From Dysgonomonas gadei ATCC BAA-286 (GTDB taxonomy: Bacteria > Bacteroidota > Bacteroidia > Bacteroidales > Dysgonomonadaceae), in contig NZ_GL891979.1 in the NCBI RefSeq assembly GCF_000213555.1, forward strand, positions 476,885 through 540,884: 64,000 nucleotides of DNA, written 5' to 3'. Both the position numbers and the translations under genes were made by a program. Of the stretch, positions 1-7,244 are shown in pieces. The notes below the pieces were generated by a model. That model was not told the origin of the DNA and did no database searches. It saw nothing but the letters and a program-made list of their open reading frames with translations. Within the stretch, counting starts at the first letter, position 1; every line of letters starts with the position of its first letter.

Positions 1-244
1 AAACAGAACTTACTGTTTTTTTTCCGACCGAACGTACCATTTGCTTATAGCCTTTATGCCGGCTTTTTCCATTAATCAGAAAATAAGGAAGTTCTTTTTT
101 ATTTTCACCTACTGCCAGCAGAGGTGTTAATATTATATATGCATTCTCTGCTACATGAAAAGGCGGCATTTTTATTCGTAGGTCAATATGCAGATATTCT
201 CCTTTTTTTATAAACTTATCTTTTTGGATAATCTGTGAAATCAT
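1..244 (-). CDS. DUF3868-type fimbrial-locus protein, N-terminal part only
   Basis: The minus strand is open from an ATG at 244 to the left edge, about 81 residues, so the gene continues outside the window. The segment IILTPLLAVGENKKELPYFL followed by INGKSRHKGYKQ resembles the start of DUF3868 proteins (LTP-L, then a proline, then INGK/LNGKR and a basic patch), which occur in Bacteroidales Mfa/Fim fimbrial clusters. An in-frame stop lies just upstream of the ATG, so this is the first possible ATG. The visible N-terminus (MISQIIQKDKFIKK) has no hydrophobic signal peptide, although family members are normally exported. It is divergent from the AraC gene and the fimbrial genes at 2307-12794, which fits a shared surface function. 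The family call comes from a short segment. Confidence 0.6.
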   Translation of the reverse strand, partial: MISQIIQKDKFIKKGEYLHIDLRIKMPPFHVAENAYIILTPLLAVGENKKELPYFLINGKSRHKGYKQMVRSVGKKTVSSV

Positions 245-970
245 AATTATTATTCTTTATAATTACAGTTTGATCTATATTTAACAAATCTGGTAGTATA
301 GGCATTGTTATGATGTCTCTCATTCAACGATTACAAAAGTAGCAGGTCTTTTTGTCTGTCTTGTTATTTAAACTTACCTAGTATTACATAGAAATTACCT
401 TTTTTGAAACTTATATTAATTTTACTTAATGTAGATTAAAATTTTAAAAAATACATTTTTGTTTCAATTTGTTACTTTATAGAATTGCTTATTGTTTATA
501 ATCGATCTAGATAAACTTATTAAGGATATAGAATGATTGTATAGCTTACTAATAGTCATTTTCGGACTGTATTTCAAATAAATAAAAAAACACAGAAACT
601 CTTAGTCAGACACGAATTTGTTTCGAAATATACATTCGGTATTTTTTCGTTAATGAAAACTGGTGTCAAGTTTATATTAAAAAAATTAATATATTTGCGA
701 ACACTAATATAAAAAATATAGGAGCAGGCTTCTTCTATAAATAAAGAGGGGATAATATTTCGCAAATGTCATAAACTATATTATAAACTATATTGTATTG
801 ATAAAGCAGAGGGATCTTAACTGAATAAGCCGAGAATAAAATAATTTACCTGAAACGAAGTGTATATAAGGAGTGATGGAATTTACTATCTCTTAGATGG
901 TTTATTTTTCTTATATATACATTTCCGATTGGGGATTTGTTAACACGTCAAAATAACATATATATTGATT
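245..970. other. 726-base AT-rich intergenic region upstream of the AraC gene
   Basis: This lies between the divergent DUF3868-type gene and the AraC regulator. I find no convincing gene in it. The only clear structure is an exact tandem 12-mer at 771-794, listed separately. It presumably carries the promoters of both flanking genes, but I cannot place a clean TAnnTTTG element. Confidence 0.6.
771..794. repeat. Exact tandem 12-bp repeat (ATAAACTATATT x2)
   Basis: Two perfect head-to-tail copies of ATAAACTATATT lie about 180 bases upstream of the AraC start, in otherwise unstructured AT-rich sequence. A tandem site could bind a regulator dimer, for example the adjacent AraC protein, but chance in AT-rich DNA is a real alternative. 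Confidence 0.6.
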
Positions 971-1834
971 ATGGGTATCATTACGGACTTCCATGAGCAT
1001 AGAACATGTGTCAATTATGAAGATGTTAACACTAACTCAAATAAAAAACCAATTATTGAAATTACTGAATTCTTGAAAGGGAAAATCAAGGAGAAGACTC
1101 TCTCCGAATCTAAAATCATGTTAGTTATGAAAGGCGAATTTCGTATATCGTATGAGAGGCATATCGATAAAAAAGTAAAAGAAGGAAAGATGCTCTTGCT
1201 TCCATCCAGCAGTAAATATATTGCAAGAGCTGAGGAAGATGCTTCTGTTTTTATTTTTAGACTTCGGGATAAAATTGATTTATGTGACCGTATAGGTTTA
1301 GAACAATTATTTCATAAGTTTAAAGAACCGGAAAATGGTTTCAATCTTTTGGACATAAAGGAAGAAGTATCATATTTTCTAAAGGGTTTGGAGGCTTGTT
1401 TGTCAGATGGTTTACGTTGTCGTTATTATTTCGAATTGAAAATGAAGGAGTTTTTCTTTCTTATAAGGGCTTACTATACAACCGAAGAGTTGGCACGATT
1501 TTTCTACCCTTTATTGAGTAACGATACAAGTTTCTCCGAATTTGTATATAACAACTATAGTAAGGTGAAAACAGTACAGGAATTGGCTTCGTTGTCTAAT
1601 TATAGTCATTCGGGTTTTATCAAGCGTTTTAAAAAGACATTTGGAGTACCTGCATATCAATGGATCAAACAGCAGAAAGCCAGTCGTATATTGCATGAGA
1701 TTAACTGTACGGATAAAACGCTGAAAGAGATATGTGATGAACATGATTTTAGTTCATTATCGCAATTTAATGACTTTTGCAAATCTAATTTTGGATACCC
1801 TCCTAGTTATATAAGGAAGAATAAAGCATTCTGA
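971..1834 (+). CDS. AraC-family transcriptional regulator
   Basis: The 287-residue protein has an N-terminal sensing half that looks cupin-like (KIMLVMKGEFRISYE, then EGKMLLLPSSSKYIA at about residues 50-85). The C-terminal AraC double helix-turn-helix spans about 190-285 (VQELASLSNYSHSGFIKRFK, then LKEICDEHDFSSLSQFNDF and FGYPPSYIRK), the usual two-helix layout of HTH_18. The ATG at 971 is preferred to the in-frame TTG at 965. The gene sits alone between the DUF3868-type gene and the fimbrial operon and ends in a strong terminator at 1873. By position it is the likely regulator of the fimbrial genes; the ligand is unknown. Confidence 0.9.
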   Translation: MGIITDFHEHRTCVNYEDVNTNSNKKPIIEITEFLKGKIKEKTLSESKIMLVMKGEFRISYERHIDKKVKEGKMLLLPSSSKYIARAEEDASVFIFRLRDKIDLCDRIGLEQLFHKFKEPENGFNLLDIKEEVSYFLKGLEACLSDGLRCRYYFELKMKEFFFLIRAYYTTEELARFFYPLLSNDTSFSEFVYNNYSKVKTVQELASLSNYSHSGFIKRFKKTFGVPAYQWIKQQKASRILHEINCTDKTLKEICDEHDFSSLSQFNDFCKSNFGYPPSYIRKNKAF

Positions 1835-1872
1835 AAAAATAGCCTGTAAATAAGCGTTAAAATAATAATGTC

Positions 1873-1907
1873 GGCGCAACTGAATTTTTCGGTTGCGCCA
1901 TTTTTTT
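1873..1907 (+). terminator. Rho-independent terminator of the AraC gene
   Basis: Arms GGCGCAAC and GTTGCGCC form an 8-bp GC-rich stem with an inner GAA/TTC extension, followed by A and seven T. Confidence 0.9.
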
Positions 1908-2066
1908 GTGCATTGTAAACGTATTATAAATCAAGTAGATTCCGAGAGTGTCAAATCCTTTAAAGAAAGAATAATATAAGATGTTTTTATAGGATCAAAT
2001 TAAATTTATGTCAGAATTATGTAATAAGGGGTAAATATTAATAAGTATACAAAACGTTTATTAGCC

Positions 2067-2074
2067 TAAGTTTG
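2067..2074 (+). promoter_or_regulatory. Bacteroidetes-type -7 element (TAAGTTTG) for the fimbrial operon
   Basis: TAAGTTTG matches the Bacteroidetes sigma-ABfr -7 consensus TAnnTTTG. There is no good TTTG at the -33 spacing, so the promoter may need an activator such as the upstream AraC protein. The predicted leader is about 220 bases. Confidence 0.45.
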
Positions 2075-2228
2075 CAAAGGTTTTTCCAGTTAGTGTTCAT
2101 CTATCACTGTTTTGTGATACAAAAGTAAATTTTAGTTTTTAATTACAACAAATTACAAAAAAATTAATCACTTAAGATCAAATGTTGAAGCTACACCTCT
2201 TTAAATAAAAAGAGAAGCCAGACAGTTA

Positions 2229-2275
2229 TAATAATAAAATATTACGAGGCCAATGTTAACGGTATTTTATTATTA
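2229..2275 (+). repeat. Perfect 13-bp inverted repeat in the fimbrillin leader
   Basis: TAATAATAAAATA (2229-2241) is the exact reverse complement of TATTTTATTATTA (2263-2275), with a 21-base loop. It ends 31 bases before the fimbrillin start codon. It has no terminator T-tract; it could be an mRNA-stabilising or translation-control hairpin. Confidence 0.6.
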
Positions 2276-2306
2276 ATAACAGAATATAATTTAATTTATT
2301 TAACAA

Positions 2307-3554
2307 ATGAAGAAAGTTTTTATTAGTTTAATTACTGCTACACTATTGTTCTCTGCATGTAGTAACGATGACGGGCAAAAGCCTGATGGAGACGAAAACA
2401 AAACGGGTTCACTATCTTTCAACCTTGCGTTTGAAGAAGCAGGTTCGGGTGTCAAAGCCACAGCTCTTTCTAAAGCTATACCAATCACAAGTTGGAGTAA
2501 TATTGAGCGCGCACAGATGTTTTTATATGAACAAGGAACAGGTAAAGTTGTCTTTTCTTATGAAATACAACCATCTGATGGCAATACGACTTTTCCATGG
2601 TCCAATATTCCTGTAGGTGATTATGACCTGGCACTGGTTGCAAATATGAAAAATAGTACAAAAAACAATATCACTACTTATGTAGCCGGGGGTGCAACCA
2701 GTGAGGCAATTACAGATTTTAATGTAAGGGGAAGAATTTTAAATTCTCAGATCTTTATGGATCTTAAGAAAATTACTTTTCCTACAGGACATGTCTTTGA
2801 AACAGGAGATGAGGCTTATGCACCTGCTTCGGAAGTGTTTACCGCTTATGCAGAAGATGTTCATATCGTAGAAGGAACTCCTGCTAACCTGGGTACTTTA
2901 AAGCTCAAGCGTGATGTCTCTCTCATGCGTGTAAGGATTAATAAGAAAGCTGATTTCCTTAATGAGACAGGAAAAAAAGTGAACTTTGCCGATGCATCTA
3001 ACTTTATTGTAGTCCATAGGTTACCTGTTGGTTTCGGGATCAAGACACCACATACATCACCTGTGTTTTTGGGTGGTATCTTAAATCAGAATTCCAACGA
3101 GAATAGGGTAATGATAGGTGCTACCGGTACTACTACATTCAATACCGCTAATCCTGGTGCAGATAAATATAAAAATCCTGAAATCATAGATGCTGACTTC
3201 ACGCTGTGGCAGGATATAATTGTATTACCTAATGTTTTAACAACTGCCAGTATGGATATTAGCGCAGATGCACAGGATAGCAGGAAATACTATGTCGTAA
3301 TCAGTGCTTTGGCTCCAGCCGGATATAAACTTGATGATGGAACAGAAATAACAACTCCAACACCTTTATATTGGTCAGGAACTATAAAAGGAGGATTTAC
3401 TCCGAATGTAATCCGTGAAGTAAACCTTACTATCAGATCGCGCGGTTCGATCATAAATCCTCCCGGTCCGGAAGAAGAAGGTGATTTGATAATCACAGTT
3501 GAACCGCCTCAGGACTGGAATGATAATATACAAAGAACAGATCAGGAAGTTTAA
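2307..3554 (+). CDS. Fimbrillin-like (FimA/Mfa1-type) surface lipoprotein
   Basis: The 415-residue protein has a lipoprotein signal ending in LLFSAC (Cys18), as expected for FimA/Mfa-type pilins exported as lipoproteins and matured by an outer-membrane protease. After the lipobox come beta-rich segments typical of the family: SLSFNLAFEEAG, the W-S-N-I-x-R-A-Q-M-F-L-Y strand, a VGDYDLALVAN segment and LKRDVSLMRVRI. The C-terminus (QDWNDNIQRTDQEV) resembles the tryptophan-containing final strand of the family, and the next gene ends similarly (PSDWNSDIESGG). It is first in the plus-strand appendage locus, behind a long leader, and is followed by a 12-bp intercistronic hairpin that could raise its transcript level. 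Whether it is the main shaft subunit or a minor one cannot be told from sequence. Confidence 0.7.
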   Translation: MKKVFISLITATLLFSACSNDDGQKPDGDENKTGSLSFNLAFEEAGSGVKATALSKAIPITSWSNIERAQMFLYEQGTGKVVFSYEIQPSDGNTTFPWSNIPVGDYDLALVANMKNSTKNNITTYVAGGATSEAITDFNVRGRILNSQIFMDLKKITFPTGHVFETGDEAYAPASEVFTAYAEDVHIVEGTPANLGTLKLKRDVSLMRVRINKKADFLNETGKKVNFADASNFIVVHRLPVGFGIKTPHTSPVFLGGILNQNSNENRVMIGATGTTTFNTANPGADKYKNPEIIDADFTLWQDIIVLPNVLTTASMDISADAQDSRKYYVVISALAPAGYKLDDGTEITTPTPLYWSGTIKGGFTPNVIREVNLTIRSRGSIINPPGPEEEGDLIITVEPPQDWNDNIQRTDQEV

Positions 3555-3606
3555 TTAAATACAGCATTCAGACACATCAATCTATTACTTGATCTTCTCC
3601 TTTAGG

Positions 3607-3640
3607 TGCAATGATCCGGAGTTAAATTCGGATTATTGCA
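3607..3640 (+). repeat. 12-bp intercistronic hairpin after the fimbrillin gene
   Basis: TGCAATGATCCG pairs with CGGATTATTGCA (one G-T pair) across a 10-base loop. No T-tract follows, so it is more likely an mRNA processing or stabilising element than a full terminator. It overlaps an upstream in-frame ATG at 3636, which supports the ATG at 3693 as the true start of the next gene. Confidence 0.65.
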
Positions 3641-3692
3641 TGGGAAGGGGTTACCCAAACAGAAGCTTTTTCTTCACAAAGCAAAAGAACAA

Positions 3693-4700
3693 ATGACAAA
3701 TAGAATATATAGCGGTCTTCTTTATTTTATATTATCGGTATGCATCTGTTTTGCACCATCTTGCACATATGATTATTTCGAAGATGAATCGAACTATGTA
3801 ATATATGTTCCTAAGGTTGACATGAATACGAGGACAGATACTTATAAAATAAATGATATCAGCATCTTTATATATAATAGCAATCTGGAAAAAGAGCGTT
3901 ATTCATCCTACCCGTTCGAGGATAATGCCCGAACGAGAGTCGGTAATTTTAATTTTAAGCTTTTTCCCGGAGAGCATTCTGTATATTGTTTCACAAATAT
4001 TTCCGGAGTCAATTTCTCGGAGATCGATGCCTTCAGTACAGCCCGCTTTGGGTTGAAACAAAATGAAGAAGGATATTATGAAGAGCCGTCAGTAATTTTT
4101 TTGGAAAGCATGAAACCCTTCATCCACTTTCCTGGACCTGTAGTGACAGATACTGCGTGGTTTGAAAAGAAATATGTAGGGCGTATATGTGTTGCTTTCA
4201 AAAATATGACCAACCTGAATTCTTCACTCACTTTTAGTAATATTAAGAAAGTTGAAATATTGGCAAAAGGAGTCGGAGTGACACAATACTTATCTCAAAT
4301 AGAAATAACAGACCCACTTGATACAAGGTCTTCACGTAACAGTATCGATGACAAAATTTTACTTACCTCACAGTTATCCGAAAATCCATATCCGGATTTT
4401 GACTTTGGATTTGATAATTACTATTTTCCATCTCTAAGCCCGGTAGATGGTGTCACAGAGCCAATAAGCCTTCAGTTAAGCTTCCTGGACGAAAATAACG
4501 ATATAATAAGTACACTTGCCATAGACCTGATTGACAGAGTTACAGGGGAAGCGACTATCCTTCATATGGATGAAACTATCCTTGTGACAGTAGATGGAAA
4601 TAATATACAGATACTTCGTCTGGAGGATCCATCAGATTGGAACTCTGACATCGAATCGGGGGGCAACAATACTCCCGGAGGTGGAGGAACAGAGATATGA
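3693..4700 (+). CDS. FimB/Mfa2-family fimbrial anchor or minor-subunit lipoprotein
   Basis: From ATG 3693 the product is 335 residues with a clean lipoprotein signal (hydrophobic stretch, then APSC at Cys24). An in-frame ATG at 3636 would add 19 polar residues ahead of the signal and lies in the hairpin arm, so it is rejected. The body has the FimB/Mfa2 pattern: a strand with INDISIFIYNSN, the FKLFPGEHSVYCFTN segment, and a C-terminal strand ending in PSDWNSDIESGG followed by a glycine-rich tail. Family members cap or anchor the fimbrial shaft at the outer membrane. It lies 139 bases after the fimbrillin gene and 38 bases before the DUF3575 gene. Confidence 0.7.
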   Translation: MTNRIYSGLLYFILSVCICFAPSCTYDYFEDESNYVIYVPKVDMNTRTDTYKINDISIFIYNSNLEKERYSSYPFEDNARTRVGNFNFKLFPGEHSVYCFTNISGVNFSEIDAFSTARFGLKQNEEGYYEEPSVIFLESMKPFIHFPGPVVTDTAWFEKKYVGRICVAFKNMTNLNSSLTFSNIKKVEILAKGVGVTQYLSQIEITDPLDTRSSRNSIDDKILLTSQLSENPYPDFDFGFDNYYFPSLSPVDGVTEPISLQLSFLDENNDIISTLAIDLIDRVTGEATILHMDETILVTVDGNNIQILRLEDPSDWNSDIESGGNNTPGGGGTEI

Positions 4701-4737
4701 TAAGACAAATAACTAATAAATAAACACGATTGAATAA

Positions 4738-5337
4738 ATGAAACGTCCTTTGCGGTACATATTTAGCAGCTTACTTTTATTCATAGTATGTTGTCCCGGA
4801 GCCGACGCTCAGGCTATAAAAACAAACATACCACTGATTGCTACAGGAAATCCCAACATCGGTATTGAATGGTCGGTCGGAAAACAGCTTACTGTTAATG
4901 GCGATGTTCTTTGGGCGCCTTATCTGTTCAAAAAGAACGAAGAGGTATTCAGAACACTGATAGGAAGTGTCGATCTGCGATATTATATCAAGCCAAAATA
5001 TTATTACACCAATGATCTTTGGGATGGATTGTACATCGGTCCTTATGCCATGGCCGGGAATTTTAATATTGGCCTCAAAAACAGCGATGATACTAAAACC
5101 AGTTATCGAAGAAAAGGATGGGGGATTTCCACGGGTGCTACCATTGGCTATAAATTTTATCTATCCAGCAGATTTCGCTTAGATATCAATGCCGGAGTCG
5201 GATATGCCCATTTACAATACGATAAATTCGAACTGGGAGGAGAATATGCCGATTTTCCTCTGGAAAGTAAAAAAACGAAGAGTTATTGGGGACCGACCAA
5301 GTTTGGAATTCACTTAGTGTATAATATATTCAGATAA
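4738..5337 (+). CDS. DUF3575 outer-membrane beta-barrel protein
   Basis: The 199-residue product has a Sec signal (LLLFIVCCPGADAQ) and then amphipathic strands with the DUF3575 hallmark KTNIPLIATGNPNIGIEWSV, followed by RYYIKP, GLYIGPYAMAGNFNIG and a final strand ending in an aromatic (GIHLVYNIFR), typical of outer-membrane barrels. DUF3575 proteins often occur with DUF3868, FimB-like and OmpA-like genes in Bacteroidales fimbrial clusters, as here. Ten bases separate it from the OmpA-family gene, so they are co-transcribed. A role as an outer-membrane platform for the appendage is inferred from context. Confidence 0.8.
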   Translation: MKRPLRYIFSSLLLFIVCCPGADAQAIKTNIPLIATGNPNIGIEWSVGKQLTVNGDVLWAPYLFKKNEEVFRTLIGSVDLRYYIKPKYYYTNDLWDGLYIGPYAMAGNFNIGLKNSDDTKTSYRRKGWGISTGATIGYKFYLSSRFRLDINAGVGYAHLQYDKFELGGEYADFPLESKKTKSYWGPTKFGIHLVYNIFR

Positions 5338-5347
5338 TATATAGCTA

Positions 5348-7228
5348 ATGATAAACAGAAAAATAAGAATGCGATTTTTATCCCTATGCTGTTTGGTTGC
5401 ATTATCGTTTAATGTATACCCTCAGGATGTGCGGCAGGATAAACAGGATAATAAAGCCCGTAAAATAGAGGTAAAGGCTGACCGCAAGTTTGTTGAACAG
5501 GATTTTGATAAAGCAATGAAACTTTACGAATCTGCATTAAAAGAAGTAAAGACTAATACTTATACAGCCGTCCTTCACCTGAAAACAGCAAGGCTTTATC
5601 TGACATTATTGGATTATGTGTCGGCAATACCTCATTACGATGCGGCAATATCATCAAACGAAAACCTATTTACATCTATAGATATCTGTAACTATTTGGA
5701 TGCATTAAGGTATTCCGGTGAAAAATTGAAAGCAATCAGAATTGCAAGGGAATACGCCTATAGAGATGTATACAAAAAGGATCAACGCTATCTGAATATA
5801 TTACATGCGTTAAATTATGAGGATGGTTTCTTGCCTGTAGGTACACCCGAGTTTAATATTCAAAAGCTCGATAAGTTTAACACTCCATATTCTGAATTCT
5901 GGGTAGGAAAAATGAGAAATGAATATTTCTATGCTACAAGTAGCAGCCGATTCCATGACCCGAACAAAAAGTTTTACCACAGAACCAGATATTACTCTTT
6001 GGATGAGAATTCCGAATATTCGATCAACTCATCCCAAAAAGGAAAATCGAAGCCATTACTGCATATGATTCCTGTCGATTTGCAAAATGGGCCGCTATCT
6101 TTTTCTGATGATATGTCAAAAATGATAGTAACGGAGGTTGCATATGATAAGGGTGAATCTATAGAGATGTCCTCCGGTGGTGTGAATACCTATAAAACAA
6201 AGTTACGTTATTCCGAATATAATAAGAATCGTAAAGGCTGGTCAGCATTCAGGGCCGCTTTCCCTCAGAAAGAAGGAGCTTCTTATGCGCATCCTTTTAT
6301 ATTCAACAGGAATCGTTCTGTCCTTTTCTCATCCGATATGGATGGTGGCTATGGTGGCTATGATATCTATATTGTTCATTGGGATGAGAAGCTACAAAGT
6401 TGGGGTGATCCTATTAATCTGGGTGAACAGGTAAATACAGAAGGTGATGAAATATCTCCTGCCATATTTAATGATATGCTGGTCTTCTCATCAAACGGAC
6501 ATGTTGGCTTTGGAGGCTATGATATATACGGTATAAGCTATGAAAATGGTAAGATCCTGGATGGAAGTCTTACCCATTTCGATTATCCGATAAATACTGT
6601 TCTCAACGACTTCAGCATGCTCCGAATAGACAAGGATAAAGGATATGTGGTATCAGACAGGCAGCGTTTCAACAAAGATGATATTTTTTATTTCGAACGG
6701 AATAAGAATTTTGGCAGGGAAAATCTTATATACGGAATGTCGGAAGTAGATGCAATAACAAATGGGGCTATAGTTTTAGTCAATAATGAAGGAAACTTTA
6801 ATAGACCTCGCAGGGAGTCTGTGCCTGAATTCAGTCTTGAATCTGAGTCTTTACTGAGTGTGTATTTCGACTTCGACAAATCGGTTTTACTTCCTTCTGC
6901 AATTCAGGAATTAAAGATGTGGCTTGCAGAAACAGACCTCCATAATATAGAGTCTTTGATCATTGATGGATATGCAGACGAAATGGGGACAGAAGACTAC
7001 AACTACGATTTATCGAGAAGAAGGGCTGAAGTTGTTGCCCAATGGCTATCACAACAAGGTATTAAAGCACGTGCGAGGGTGACAGGTAAAGGTAAGATAT
7101 TCGTCAACAGCGATTCACCACTGGAGGTCCCATTCTATAATGATAACCGGAATACATCTATTTGGAACCATAAGATATGGATGAATAGAAAAGCCAGAAG
7201 AGTAGATATAAAAGCAGTAATTAAATAA
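5348..7228 (+). CDS. TPR-PD40-OmpA outer-membrane/periplasmic protein (PorE-like architecture)
   Basis: The 626-residue product has a Sec signal (about 1-25), TPR-like helices (about 35-150), PD40-type beta-propeller blades (FSDDMSKMIV near 250; VLFSSDMDGGYGGYDIYIV near 325-342; LVFSSNGHVGFGGYDIYG near 377-395) and a C-terminal OmpA peptidoglycan-binding domain (SVYFDFDKSVLLPSAIQEL near 505; DGYADEMGTEDYNYDLSRRR near 540-560). T9SS PorE has the same domain order, so a linking role between the outer-membrane appendage machinery and peptidoglycan is plausible; PorE itself is usually encoded elsewhere. The gene lies between the DUF3575 barrel and the 820-residue protein, with gaps of 10 and 16 bases, so it is part of the operon. 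The OmpA domain is certain; the link to the fimbriae is inferred. Confidence 0.85.
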   Translation: MINRKIRMRFLSLCCLVALSFNVYPQDVRQDKQDNKARKIEVKADRKFVEQDFDKAMKLYESALKEVKTNTYTAVLHLKTARLYLTLLDYVSAIPHYDAAISSNENLFTSIDICNYLDALRYSGEKLKAIRIAREYAYRDVYKKDQRYLNILHALNYEDGFLPVGTPEFNIQKLDKFNTPYSEFWVGKMRNEYFYATSSSRFHDPNKKFYHRTRYYSLDENSEYSINSSQKGKSKPLLHMIPVDLQNGPLSFSDDMSKMIVTEVAYDKGESIEMSSGGVNTYKTKLRYSEYNKNRKGWSAFRAAFPQKEGASYAHPFIFNRNRSVLFSSDMDGGYGGYDIYIVHWDEKLQSWGDPINLGEQVNTEGDEISPAIFNDMLVFSSNGHVGFGGYDIYGISYENGKILDGSLTHFDYPINTVLNDFSMLRIDKDKGYVVSDRQRFNKDDIFYFERNKNFGRENLIYGMSEVDAITNGAIVLVNNEGNFNRPRRESVPEFSLESESLLSVYFDFDKSVLLPSAIQELKMWLAETDLHNIESLIIDGYADEMGTEDYNYDLSRRRAEVVAQWLSQQGIKARARVTGKGKIFVNSDSPLEVPFYNDNRNTSIWNHKIWMNRKARRVDIKAVIK

Positions 7229-7244
7229 CATAACAAATATATAC

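Larger units (their letters stand above)
1835..2306. other. 472-base intergenic region: terminator, promoter element and long leader of the fimbrillin gene
   Basis: It contains the AraC terminator (1873-1907), a TAnnTTTG promoter element (2067-2074), and a leader of about 220 bases ending in a perfect 13-bp inverted repeat (2229-2275). No small gene is evident. Confidence 0.6.

Noticed and set aside
574..765. 63-codon open frame on the minus strand
   Set aside because: It is low-complexity AT-rich sequence with no recognisable family, in the region upstream of the AraC gene; chance is more likely.
2229..2275. Inverted repeat as an invertible fimbrial promoter
   Set aside because: The repeats enclose only 21 bases, too short to hold a promoter, and no recombinase gene is present in the window.
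5348..7228. OmpA-like gene as the canonical T9SS porE
   Set aside because: It sits in a fimbrial/DUF3575 operon and no other core T9SS genes (porK, L, M, N, sov) are present; only the domain order is shared.
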